Assembly (NCBI GenBank): GCA_002305415.1
Contig: DBQX01000053.1
Span: forward strand, 1 to 15,443
Direction of reading: 5' to 3'
From: Actinomycetales bacterium UBA1383
Lineage (GTDB): Bacteria; Actinomycetota; Actinomycetes; Actinomycetales; Actinomycetaceae
Length of the DNA: 15,443 nucleotides
Below, piece by piece: positions 1 through 8,097 of this stretch. The position numbers were made by a program, and so were the translations under genes. How positions within the stretch are numbered: position 1 is the stretch's first letter; every line of letters begins with the position of its first letter. Below the pieces are notes generated by a model, which saw nothing but the letters and a program-made list of their open reading frames with translations, made no database searches and was not told the origin of the DNA.

Positions 1-43
1 CCACGGATCAGTCAGGAGAGCCCAAAAGCCCAGAGCACAGAAC

Positions 44-50
44 AGAGGAA
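44..50 (+). promoter_or_regulatory. Ribosome-binding site for the SpaA-like protein gene
   Basis: AGAGGAA lies two bases before the ATG at 53 and is a purine-rich match to the 16S rRNA 3' end. It supports this start. The remaining 52 bases of leader contain no convincing promoter, so the promoter probably lies left of the window. Confidence 0.5.
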
Positions 51-52
51 CG

Positions 53-2245
53 ATGTCACCATCCACGCCGCAGCCGCGAGTACGCTCGCGGCGCGCTCGC
101 ACCGTCGCCGCCGTCGCAACGGCGGGACTCGCCTTCACGGGATTGGCCGTGACGGCCGCGCAGGCCGACGTCGCCGCCGGCGACGAGGACCTGCCCCCAC
201 TCCTGATCGATGGCACCGTGCCGAACGCCGGCGCCATCTTCTTCGATGACTTCCAGGGCAATGTCCAGGAGCTCGGCCCGGTCAACAGCAACACGACGAA
301 GGTCGGCGTAATCCATCGCGATGCCCTCCCCACCCTCGCCACCACCAACCCGAACGCCCAGGTGGACCTGAGGGGCGTCTGGTTCGACACCTACACCGAT
401 GCCGAGGACGACGACTGGCTGTACTTCGCGTGGGAACGCGACTCCACCAACGGCAGCGGTTTCATCATGTACGAGTTCCAGCAGGATCCCCTGCCGGACG
501 GCTGTGACTATTCCGAGGCGGCGCCGTACACGAACCTGATCGCGAACTGCAACCCGTGGGAGAACCGCCAGCCCGGCGACTTCATCCTCGCGTGGGACCA
601 GCAGGGCAACTCGACCGCCATCTACCTGCGGTACTTCTCCGACCCCGACGGCGGGACGTTCACCAAGGGTGACCCCCTGACGCTCGGAGCGGTCATCGAT
701 CTCACCGCTGCGGGGGACGCGTTCGCCGCCTACAGCCCCACGAAGTCCCACGGTGAGGCTGCCGTCAACCTGACGGACACGATCTTCGCGTCCGGCCCGG
801 GCTCCTGCACCACGATCGGCAACGTGATCCCCGGTACGGTGACCGGCAACTCGGACACCGCTGACTACAAGGACACCGTCCTCGCCCCCATCGCGGACTT
901 CCTGACGATCTCCAACTGTGGGTCCGTCACAGTGGAGAAGGTGACCGTCCCGGAGGACGGGACGGGCACGTTCAACTATGACCTCACCCGCAGCGGCGGC
1001 GGCGACCTCCGCTACGCGGCGGACGGCTACGCCGACCTCGACAGCGTCGCCGGCACCCTGACCGCGCACGGTGACAAGGACACGATCGTCAACCTGATCG
1101 CCGGCACCGACTACACCCTCGCGGAGACCTTCGGGGCTGACACCCCGTACGACATGACATCGATCATCTGCACCACGGAGGACGGGGACGAGTTCCTGGT
1201 CGACTCCTCGGATCCGCTGGCCACCACCGTGGACTTCCCGGTGATCGAGGGGGAGACGACGGCGTGTGTCATCACCAACACGCTGCAGACCGGCTTCCTC
1301 GTCGTCACGAAGGTGGTCACCAACGACCACGGCGGCACGGCGACTGCGCCTGACTTCACCTTCGACGTCTCCGGCGGCATCGCCGCTGACGTGCCGTTCG
1401 AAGCCGATGGCTCCAACTCGTTCGAGGTTCAACCCGGGAGTTACACGGTGACGGAGAACGGGCTGCCGATCAGCGGCTACACCACGAGCTACGCGAACGA
1501 CGCCAACGCGAACCTGAACTGTGACTCCCTGTACGTCGCCCCGAACGCGACGGTGACGTGCACCATCACCAACGACGACATCGCTCCGCAGCTCACCGTG
1601 ATCAAGGTGGTCACGAACGACAACGGCGGCACCGCCGTCGCCGGGGACTTCACGATGAACGTCACGGCCACCGAGCCGTCCGACGACTCGTTCCCCGGCG
1701 CCGTGGCGCCCGGCACCACCATCACGCTCGACGCCGGCGCCTACTCGGTGGCCGAGGCCGGGGTGGTCGCTGGTCAGGTGACCGTGAACGATGTGGTCTA
1801 CGGGGTCTCGTACTCCGCGGACTGCACCGGTTCGATCGGCATCGGCGAGTCCAAGACCTGCACGGTGACGAACGACGACACACCGGCATCGCCGGCGGGG
1901 AACACCACCCAGTCCTGGGTGCTGCACGACTCGCTGACCATCACGGGTCTCCGGGCTGGCGCTCCTGATGCCGCCTCCGCGACGGCCACCTTCCGCCTGT
2001 ACAGCGACACCCTGTGCACGGTGCAGGTGGGCAGCGACGAGTCGGTAGGGGTCTCGGGGACCTCCGCGGCGACCGCGGTTGGCGTGGCCGTCACGGACTC
2101 CGGCACCTACTACTGGACGGTCCAGTACAGCGGCGACCAGTACAACAACGGGTTCACCACCGCCTGCGGTGATGAGATCACCCAGATCCAGGCGAAGGAC
2201 TACCAGCGGGACGACTTCGCCCCGCCGGCACTGACCTTCGAGTAA
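53..2245 (+). CDS. Secreted multidomain surface protein with three SpaA-like (prealbumin-fold) modules
   Basis: A 730-residue exported protein. An Arg-rich n-region and hydrophobic core are followed by AQA at residues 36-38, a likely signal peptidase I site. Residues about 45-285 form an unrecognised acidic, aromatic-rich N-terminal domain. Three related modules follow. Each opens with a Lys on a V-x-K-V strand (K296, K420, K518), has a Glu in a Y-[TS]-[LV]-x-E turn (E358, E468, E568) and closes with C-x-[IV]-T-N (N409, N507, N607). This is the Lys/Glu/Asn pattern of SpaA/CnaB-type isopeptide domains. A final Ig-like domain (about 625-715) contains TYYWTVQYSGD. No LPXTG motif, C-terminal membrane helix or basic tail is present, so the protein is probably released or held non-covalently. 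The ATG is preceded by AGAGGAA (44-50). It is separated by a terminator from the next secreted-protein gene. The domain classes are fairly secure; the ligand and role are unknown. Confidence 0.88.
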   Translation: MSPSTPQPRVRSRRARTVAAVATAGLAFTGLAVTAAQADVAAGDEDLPPLLIDGTVPNAGAIFFDDFQGNVQELGPVNSNTTKVGVIHRDALPTLATTNPNAQVDLRGVWFDTYTDAEDDDWLYFAWERDSTNGSGFIMYEFQQDPLPDGCDYSEAAPYTNLIANCNPWENRQPGDFILAWDQQGNSTAIYLRYFSDPDGGTFTKGDPLTLGAVIDLTAAGDAFAAYSPTKSHGEAAVNLTDTIFASGPGSCTTIGNVIPGTVTGNSDTADYKDTVLAPIADFLTISNCGSVTVEKVTVPEDGTGTFNYDLTRSGGGDLRYAADGYADLDSVAGTLTAHGDKDTIVNLIAGTDYTLAETFGADTPYDMTSIICTTEDGDEFLVDSSDPLATTVDFPVIEGETTACVITNTLQTGFLVVTKVVTNDHGGTATAPDFTFDVSGGIAADVPFEADGSNSFEVQPGSYTVTENGLPISGYTTSYANDANANLNCDSLYVAPNATVTCTITNDDIAPQLTVIKVVTNDNGGTAVAGDFTMNVTATEPSDDSFPGAVAPGTTITLDAGAYSVAEAGVVAGQVTVNDVVYGVSYSADCTGSIGIGESKTCTVTNDDTPASPAGNTTQSWVLHDSLTITGLRAGAPDAASATATFRLYSDTLCTVQVGSDESVGVSGTSAATAVGVAVTDSGTYYWTVQYSGDQYNNGFTTACGDEITQIQAKDYQRDDFAPPALTFE

Positions 2246-2277
2246 TTGACACTGGCGCCCGCGGGGGTGCCAACACC

Positions 2278-2307
2278 GGGGAGCCGGCCCGCGCGGGCCG
2301 GCTCCCC
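2278..2307 (+). terminator. Perfect 30-bp palindrome, likely intrinsic terminator
   Basis: The 30 bases from GGGGAGCCGG to CCGGCTCCCC are a perfect palindrome lying 32 bases after the stop codon at 2245. It can form a stem of about 13 G/C-rich pairs with a minimal loop. No T-run follows, which is common for terminators in high-GC actinobacteria. It separates the two secreted-protein genes into separate transcription units. Confidence 0.72.
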
Positions 2308-2470
2308 GCGTCGTGTCGCCAGCGGTCTCAACATCCGGTGAAAGGGCTGCCCTGCAACGCTTGATGAGATTAGGATCACGCCAACGTTTCTCGGGCTCGG
2401 CCCAGGGAGGGCCTGTCGGGAGCAGGGCGACGGGGCGATGAGGCCCCCGCCGTCGGAGCGGAGAACGCCA

Positions 2471-2482
2471 GGGAGTAGGAGA
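2471..2482 (+). promoter_or_regulatory. Ribosome-binding site for the large secreted protein
   Basis: GGGAG (2471-2475, nine bases before the ATG at 2485) and AGGAGA (2477-2482, two bases before it) give two overlapping Shine-Dalgarno options. They fix the start of the following gene at 2485. The 239-base gap before it (2246-2484) otherwise holds the terminator and no convincing -35/-10 pair. Confidence 0.5.
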
Positions 2483-2484
2483 CC

Positions 2485-5289
2485 ATGAAACCCCGCAGGG
2501 CGATCGCGGTCCTGGGCGTTGCGGCGCTCGGAGTGTCGATCGCCTCCACCGCCGTCGCGGACGACGGCGACCGCGTCAGCAAGAGCATGTCGCATCAGGC
2601 TCAGGCCACGATCCCCGGCTATCTGGACGAGGCCGAGCACGCCTTCATCGGCTACATGAAGTTCTACGTCCCGGCGCAGAAATCCGACGGCACCCTGTAC
2701 TCGGCAGAGACGGACGACAAGGACGGCGCGCAGGACGGCTACCTGACCTACCTCAATGTCGACGGCGAGATCGAGGAACAGCGGGACTACGCCAAGCCCA
2801 TGGTCGGTGTCTACATGTTCGGACCCTACGAGGAGATCGACGGGGTCGGCTTCGTCGGCCACGGCCGGCGGGACGCCTACGCGGCCGTCAGCCTGGACGA
2901 CGGCGTCACCTGGAAGGACACGAACCTCTCCGAGTCCGCTGATTTGTCCTCCAGCGACGTGATCCGGACCGATATCCCGCTGTTCTCCGGCGTTGAGAAC
3001 AACGAGGAACAGGACTACGCCTACCCGGGCGACGTCATCAACATGTTCCACTCGATCTCCGGCAACAACGTGCTGGTGGCGTGGCCGAGCCGCTTCTGCA
3101 GCCAGGGACAGCCCAACTACTCGCTCGACAACCCGGACGCTTCCCCGGAGCAGATCGCCCGCCGTGAGGGGATCGCCGCGTACCTCGGCATCGACCTCGC
3201 GACCGCGTCCACGGACGACCTCTACCTCATCGACATGTACGGGGTCGGCGGCCAGCAGGGCTCGGTCGACTACAGCGAGGACAAGTTCGAGCAGAACCAG
3301 CCGGTGGGCGAGGTGCCTTACGCCTGCCTGTGGACCGCCCGCGGCGAACTGATCGACGGCGATGACCCCCGCACCGAGGACACGGTCGAGGAGAGCTTCA
3401 TGCGCTGGTTCAAGGCCGAGCGCCTCACCTCCGGCCGGCGTGACGTCAACCGCGTCGAGGTGCAGTGCACCGACGCCGGCTGCGCCATCACGTGGCAGGA
3501 GGACCCGGACGGCCTGCGCGCCGGCCAGGGTGAAGGCCCTGGCGAGGGCTGGAGCGGCGCCGTCGCGTGGAGCGGCACGGACGTCTGGTACTCCTACATC
3601 GACATGCAGAACTTCGACGTCGTGCAGGACCCGGCCGACGAGACCGGCGCCACGCCGATGACGCTGGCGGACTATGAGGCCACGGCTGCCGCCGAGGACA
3701 TCACCCAGAAGCCGAAGCCGTTCGTGCCGATGGCCATGCCGATGCGACTCACCGACAACGAGAAGTGCAACCCGGAGAACCCGAAGCCGTACTGCAACGG
3801 CTCGGCGATATCGGCAGACTTCCCCGAGCTCCTCAACCCGCTTGACTACGGGCTGAAGGACATGTGCGCCGCCCTGATCGACGTGCCCACCGGACAGAAC
3901 AACGAACTCAAGCCGGTGTGTGTCTCCGCGGCCGGCGTGCCGAACATCGGCAACACCGCCGCCACGCGGCCCCGGCTCGGGCTCTACGCCTACGACTCGG
4001 CGGACACCACAGAGGGCTCTGCCACCTTCACGAACAAGGCGCTTGACCGCGACAACTTCGTCGTCGTCGTCGCCGAAGAGGACAAGGGCCTCGGCAAGTT
4101 CGGCTTCAAGGTGGACGACGATGGCGTGTTCCTCAACCCGCTGGAGTCCTGCGAGATCACCAAGGGCGAGGGCGAGGACGAGATCGACGACCCCGACGGC
4201 GGTTCGGGCACCGATCAGTCCTGCCAGCCCTTCGACGAGGGCAAGAACATCACCTACTTCTCGTTCGCGATGGGGATCACGGATTTGGTCGGCCGCGCCA
4301 CGGGCGGGAACTCCAACCCCGAGGACCGGCTGCTCGTCAACCTCACCCAGCGTGGCGACCAGCTCAACCAGCCCGAGGTGCTGTGGAGGACCGGCGAGTT
4401 CTACGGCTCGCTGAACACCTCTCAGCTCTGGGACTTCGGGGAGTACAACTTCGACATCTACAACACCGAGATCGCCCGCCGCGGCAGCCTGCTCGCGCAG
4501 GACATCGCCAAGGCGCGCAACTCGAACGCGAAGGCTGGTCTTGTCGCCCTGCCCACGTGGAAGCAGGGCACCATGAACCAGGGCGGCCCCGCCGATGTCA
4601 TGGCTCGCCGGATCGTGATGCCCAACGGGACCTGGAGCGTGAACAAGGGGAACCCGTACGCGTTCACCAACATGGAGTGCATCGATGAGCGCGGACGATC
4701 CTTGTGGAAGTGGAACCCGAACGACTACGTGAGGGACGGGACCAACCCGTACTACCCCAACGGGCTGTGCCTGGCCTCGGCAACCAACCTCTCCGCAACC
4801 ATCCCTGACAGCGCGGTGGAACAGTCCTCGGAAGCCGATCCGGTGGAGGTGCTCCCGCCACAGGTGGACTTCTCCCAGGGGACGACCTTCGGCGTCGGGG
4901 ACACCAACCCGATCCTGTTCGGCCTGACCCAGCAGGACAGCAACACCACCAAGGTGCTCTCGTGGCACCAGTGCCCGGCGAGCTTCACCACCGTGACGCA
5001 GACCGATGGCACCGTTGTCTACACCTGTGACAATGACCTTCGCACCGACGACTCCACCCTTGAGGACCAGTCGTGGTACAACCCGCTCGAGGTCGCGAAG
5101 GGCCCACCGCGGCTACCTGGACGGCGACATGGTGATGGTGCTCTACGCATGGTCGCCGAACTACCGGCTCAACGCCAAGGGCAACGACCGCTACGAGCTG
5201 TACGTCCGCCGCTCCTTCGACGGCGCGACCACTTGGACGACCACACCGAGCAAGGGCAAGGACGTCGAGGGCGTGAAGTACGACGGTGA
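2485..5289 (+). CDS. Large secreted Asp-box protein, choice-of-anchor O-like, N-terminal part (frameshifted)
   Basis: This frame encodes 934 residues, but only about the first 872 belong to the original protein. After base 5100 it runs into Arg-rich out-of-frame sequence and stops, while the true continuation lies in the +1 frame to 6049. The N-terminus is a signal peptide (basic MKPRR, hydrophobic core, AVA at 23-25). An Asp-box SxDxGxTW occurs at residues 136-143 (SLDDGVTW), typical of beta-propeller or sialidase-like extracellular proteins. MARRI occurs at 706-710 and recurs near the end of the continuation. The overall sequence resembles what I recall of the choice-of-anchor O family; this identification is tentative. 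The intact product would be about 1187 residues, exported, with unknown ligand. The lesion could be a true null mutation or a sequence error in GGGCCC. Confidence 0.75.
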   Translation: MKPRRAIAVLGVAALGVSIASTAVADDGDRVSKSMSHQAQATIPGYLDEAEHAFIGYMKFYVPAQKSDGTLYSAETDDKDGAQDGYLTYLNVDGEIEEQRDYAKPMVGVYMFGPYEEIDGVGFVGHGRRDAYAAVSLDDGVTWKDTNLSESADLSSSDVIRTDIPLFSGVENNEEQDYAYPGDVINMFHSISGNNVLVAWPSRFCSQGQPNYSLDNPDASPEQIARREGIAAYLGIDLATASTDDLYLIDMYGVGGQQGSVDYSEDKFEQNQPVGEVPYACLWTARGELIDGDDPRTEDTVEESFMRWFKAERLTSGRRDVNRVEVQCTDAGCAITWQEDPDGLRAGQGEGPGEGWSGAVAWSGTDVWYSYIDMQNFDVVQDPADETGATPMTLADYEATAAAEDITQKPKPFVPMAMPMRLTDNEKCNPENPKPYCNGSAISADFPELLNPLDYGLKDMCAALIDVPTGQNNELKPVCVSAAGVPNIGNTAATRPRLGLYAYDSADTTEGSATFTNKALDRDNFVVVVAEEDKGLGKFGFKVDDDGVFLNPLESCEITKGEGEDEIDDPDGGSGTDQSCQPFDEGKNITYFSFAMGITDLVGRATGGNSNPEDRLLVNLTQRGDQLNQPEVLWRTGEFYGSLNTSQLWDFGEYNFDIYNTEIARRGSLLAQDIAKARNSNAKAGLVALPTWKQGTMNQGGPADVMARRIVMPNGTWSVNKGNPYAFTNMECIDERGRSLWKWNPNDYVRDGTNPYYPNGLCLASATNLSATIPDSAVEQSSEADPVEVLPPQVDFSQGTTFGVGDTNPILFGLTQQDSNTTKVLSWHQCPASFTTVTQTDGTVVYTCDNDLRTDDSTLEDQSWYNPLEVAKGPPRLPGRRHGDGALRMVAELPAQRQGQRPLRAVRPPLLRRRDHLDDHTEQGQGRRGREVRR

Positions 5290-6049
5290 CGGCACGGTCA
5301 CCTGCGAGACGTGGCGCAGCGACGACACCCAGCAGCAGGGCGACCAGACCGAACCCCGGGTCTGCAACTCCTACGCCGCCGGCGCGGCCGAGCAGGCCCG
5401 CAACGTCACCCAGATCCAGTCGATGAAGACGACGACGCTCGACCCGCGCTTCGCCATGACGGGCTCGCCCTACGGCGTCAGCGTGACGTCGAGCCTGTTC
5501 GAGATCACGCCGCCGGCGTACACCTCGGGCACGGGTGACAGCGAGGACGTGCGCGACGCGTCACGCTACTTCATCGTGTACGAGACCGGCGACAATACAA
5601 CCACGGAGTTCGGCGAGCCGGAGCCGCTCGACCTGTTCTACAGCCGCGCGGTCAATTGGGGTGACGACTACGTGGTCTGGGACGAGACGGCGGAGGGTGG
5701 CGACAACGCCGGCCTCGGCGGGTGCTACCCGAGCGACCCGCACGCCGACATCGACCCCGAGACGGGCGTCCCCACCGAACTGATCGGCTCCGGCTTCTGC
5801 AACGAGTTCGACCAGGTCGACCAGGGCACCCCGGGCCTTGAGGCCAGCGAGGCCAGCCTGCAGGCGAACCCCGGGGGCGAGTTCCTCTACGCGGCCTGGG
5901 CGCAGTTGGAGATCGACGAGGACACCGGCGAGGACGTCTCCTCCGACGCCATGGCCCGCCGGATCTGGTGGATCGACGGCTGGTTGAGCGCGACCGATGC
6001 CTGGGTCTTCGGCCAGGGCAGCGGGGACGGTACTCCGGCGAACCCGTAG
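5006..6049 (+). CDS. Continuation (C-terminal part) of the frameshifted large secreted protein
   Basis: This open frame can be read from an ATG at 5006, but the authentic protein starts only at about 5102. There HRGYLDGD takes over directly from the upstream frame's EVAKG. The first 32 residues of the open frame are Arg/Thr/Ser-rich shadow sequence, and no Shine-Dalgarno precedes 5006, so this is probably not an independent gene. The segment adds about 315 residues. It contains a near-Asp-box, SFDGATTW (residues 910-917 of the rejoined protein), and a second MARRI motif (1156-1160) followed by WWIDGW. It ends in DGTPANP with no LPXTG, PEP-CTERM or membrane anchor. Strong hairpin termination follows at 6080. 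If the frameshift is real, the cell makes a C-terminally truncated protein. Confidence 0.7.
   Translation: MAPLSTPVTMTFAPTTPPLRTSRGTTRSRSRRAHRGYLDGDMVMVLYAWSPNYRLNAKGNDRYELYVRRSFDGATTWTTTPSKGKDVEGVKYDGDGTVTCETWRSDDTQQQGDQTEPRVCNSYAAGAAEQARNVTQIQSMKTTTLDPRFAMTGSPYGVSVTSSLFEITPPAYTSGTGDSEDVRDASRYFIVYETGDNTTTEFGEPEPLDLFYSRAVNWGDDYVVWDETAEGGDNAGLGGCYPSDPHADIDPETGVPTELIGSGFCNEFDQVDQGTPGLEASEASLQANPGGEFLYAAWAQLEIDEDTGEDVSSDAMARRIWWIDGWLSATDAWVFGQGSGDGTPANP
5098..5107 (+). other. Single-base frameshift site in the large secreted protein gene
   Basis: AAGGGCCCAC spans the point where coding similarity jumps from frame 1 to frame 2. Deleting one base, either a G of GGG or a C of CCC, gives EVAK-A/G-HRGYLDGD and joins two open, compositionally normal segments. 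The sequence therefore has one extra base relative to the inferred ancestral gene. Confidence 0.8.
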
Positions 6050-6079
6050 AACTGTTTCGCGCCGCAGCGCACACACAAC

Positions 6080-6113
6080 GACGGCCCGTCCGGCACCAGC
6101 CGGGCGGGCCGTC
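6080..6113 (+). terminator. Strong hairpin terminator after the secreted protein genes
   Basis: A 15-base arm (6080-6094, beginning GACGGCCCG) pairs with 6099-6113 around the loop ACCA, with one G-T wobble. It lies 30 bases after the stop at 6049 and 64 bases before the next start. There is no T-tract, as usual in GC-rich actinobacteria. Confidence 0.8.
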
Positions 6114-6163
6114 CGCTATGTCCGCCGCATCCACACCCACCGCGCGCCCCCACCCCTGAACGC

Positions 6164-6170
6164 GGGAGGA
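6164..6170 (+). promoter_or_regulatory. Ribosome-binding site for the UbiB-type kinase gene
   Basis: GGGAGGA lies seven bases before the ATG at 6178 and decides in favour of this start. A competing ATG at 6170 is in another frame and overlaps the Shine-Dalgarno sequence itself. Confidence 0.7.
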
Positions 6171-6177
6171 TGGGTCC

Positions 6178-8097
6178 ATGGATCTCGAACGGCTCGCCCT
6201 GCTGGGCGTGGTGGTCATCCTGCTGGTCGTCGCGATGGTGGGGCTCACCGCTTGGGCGCACCGCACCTTCGGGGTGCGGATCTCGTCCTCGCGCCTGGCC
6301 TGGGCCACCGTCATCGGCCTCCTCGTGGAGCTGGTCTTCGAGTGGCGGTTCCTGTGGGAGTCCGCCGTCCCCCTGATCGCCCAGGTGGTGATCCAGGTGG
6401 CGGTGGCGCTCGCCGTCGCGCTGGTGGTGCTGGTGGTGAGCGAGTCGGTGGCGCCGTCGGGCACGTTGCCCTCGCCGCTGCGCTGGCCGGGCCTGGTCCG
6501 GCAGCGCGCCGCCCGCGGCCGCCGCTACGGCGCGATCGTCGGGATCCTCTCCCGCCACAAGCTGCTGCCGCCCGCGATCCCCGAGAACCCCACCGAACGG
6601 CGGGAGCACGCCCGCAGCCTCCGCCTCGCCCTCGAGGAGGCCGGGGTGACGTTCGTGAAGCTCGGGCAGGTGCTCTCCACCCGCCCCGAGCTGCTCCCCG
6701 CCGAGCACATCACCGAGCTCCGCCGCCTCCAGGAGCGCGTGGAACCCGTTCCTGCGGCGGATATCCGCGCGGCCTTCGCTGACTCAACCGGTCGCACCGT
6801 GGAGGACGCCTTCGCCGAGTTCGACGACGTCCCCCTCGCCTCCGCGTCCATCGCCCAGGTCCACCACGCCCGCCTGCCCGACGGCCGCGCCGTGGCCGTG
6901 AAGATCCAGCGGCCCGGCATCGTGCCCGTGGTGGAACGTGACCTCGACATCGTCCGGCGGCTCGCCGCCAGCCTCGAGAAGTCCGCGTCCGGCGGCACGC
7001 TCGGCGCCGTCGACCTCGCCGAGGGCTTCGCCGCCAACCTGCGCGAGGAGCTGGACTTCACCCGCGAGGCCCGCAACCTCGCCGCCATGGCGGCCGAGCT
7101 GGCCGCCCACGACGACGGCGTCGTCGTCCCGGCGTTCGAGGCGGAGCTGACCACGCCGGAGGTCCTCGTCATGGAGGAGCTCGCGGGCAAGACGTTTGCG
7201 ACGCCCGACCTGTTCACGGCCCTCACCGCGGACGACCGGCGGGACATCGCGGACCGGCTCTACCGCTCGATCCTCGCCCAGATCCTGGTGGACGGGGTCT
7301 TCCATGCGGACCCGCACCCCGGCAACATCATGGTGCTGCCGGACCACACGATCGCGTTCCTGGACCTCGGCTCCGTCGGCCGGCTCACCAAGGACGACCG
7401 CGAGGGCCTCCAGCAGGTGCTCCACGCCGTACGCGCCCAGGACGCCGGCATGCTCACCGACGCGCTGCTCCACGTGGTGGACCGCTCCGAGGGCCTGGAT
7501 GTGGACCGGCTGCAGCGCGAGCTCGGCTCGTTCATGCTCGCCACCACCGGCCCCGGCACCCGCGCCGACGCCACGATGTTCACCGCCCTCACGCTCGTCC
7601 TCGCCCGCCACGACCTGCGGGTGCCGCCCAACCTCGCGGGCGCGTTCCGGTCGATCGCCACGCTGGACGGCACGCTCCGTATGCTCGATCCCGACTTCGA
7701 CCTGATCTCGAAGGGCACCGACTTCGCGGACGAGGAACTCAGCCGCTCATTCACCCCCACCCGCGTGGCGGAGATGCTCAAGGACGAGGCCATCAAGGCG
7801 GTGCCCCAGCTCCGGGCCCTGCCGCGGCAGCTCTCGCTCATCCTCGGGGACCTCGAGCACGGCCGCACCACCGTGAACGTGCGCGTGTTCTCGGATCCCG
7901 GGGACCGGGGGTTCCTCGAGCACCTCGTGAACGTGGTGGTCCTCGCCGCGGTGGGCATCACCCTCGCGGTGGTGGCCACGCTGCTGATCGTGTTCTCCGG
8001 CTTCTTCGCGTTGCAGCTGCTCGGCGGCGTGATCGGTGGGATCGCGGCGATCCTGATCCAGCGGGTGGTCTACCGGGCCATGCGGCCCGGGGGCTGA
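6178..8097 (+). CDS. ABC1/AarF/UbiB-family atypical kinase-like membrane protein
   Basis: A 639-residue member of the ABC1/ADCK/UbiB family with all hallmark motifs: KxGQ (K161-Q164, KLGQ), ATP-site AVKIQRPG (K242), the catalytic-loop equivalent HADPHPGN (376-383) and DLG (D396) as metal-binding motif. Hydrophobic segments lie at both ends: about residues 7-27 and 40-92 before the kinase fold, and two helices at about 583-632 after it. The protein is therefore membrane attached, with the kinase-like domain presumably cytosolic. Family members are ATPases or atypical kinases tied to isoprenoid lipid metabolism, such as ubiquinone synthesis in proteobacteria. Actinobacteria generally use menaquinone, so the substrate here is unknown and the symbol ubiB is withheld. 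It appears monocistronic, with a terminator before it and a convergent gene abutting its stop. Confidence 0.93.
   Translation: MDLERLALLGVVVILLVVAMVGLTAWAHRTFGVRISSSRLAWATVIGLLVELVFEWRFLWESAVPLIAQVVIQVAVALAVALVVLVVSESVAPSGTLPSPLRWPGLVRQRAARGRRYGAIVGILSRHKLLPPAIPENPTERREHARSLRLALEEAGVTFVKLGQVLSTRPELLPAEHITELRRLQERVEPVPAADIRAAFADSTGRTVEDAFAEFDDVPLASASIAQVHHARLPDGRAVAVKIQRPGIVPVVERDLDIVRRLAASLEKSASGGTLGAVDLAEGFAANLREELDFTREARNLAAMAAELAAHDDGVVVPAFEAELTTPEVLVMEELAGKTFATPDLFTALTADDRRDIADRLYRSILAQILVDGVFHADPHPGNIMVLPDHTIAFLDLGSVGRLTKDDREGLQQVLHAVRAQDAGMLTDALLHVVDRSEGLDVDRLQRELGSFMLATTGPGTRADATMFTALTLVLARHDLRVPPNLAGAFRSIATLDGTLRMLDPDFDLISKGTDFADEELSRSFTPTRVAEMLKDEAIKAVPQLRALPRQLSLILGDLEHGRTTVNVRVFSDPGDRGFLEHLVNVVVLAAVGITLAVVATLLIVFSGFFALQLLGGVIGGIAAILIQRVVYRAMRPGG

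Noticed and set aside
56..1927. Long minus-strand open frame opposite the SpaA-like protein gene
   Set aside because: Same shadow effect; composition is Arg/Val/Gly-rich and no domain is recognisable.
2246..2251. Perfect TTGACA right after the first stop codon as a -35 box
   Set aside because: No -10-like hexamer lies 16-19 bases downstream, and the terminator palindrome begins there.
2371..2376. TAGGAT as -10 of the large secreted protein gene
   Set aside because: There is no -35 match at proper spacing. It remains possible but is not supported.
2200..4968. Long minus-strand open frame opposite the secreted protein gene
   Set aside because: It is the shadow of a GC-rich coding frame. The plus strand has a signal peptide, Asp-box motifs and a ribosome-binding site, while the minus strand product is Val/Arg/Gly-rich and has no recognisable domain.
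5089..5115. Programmed ribosomal frameshift
   Set aside because: There is no in-frame stop at the shift point, no known slippery heptamer and no clear downstream structure. A simple one-base insertion explains the pattern better.
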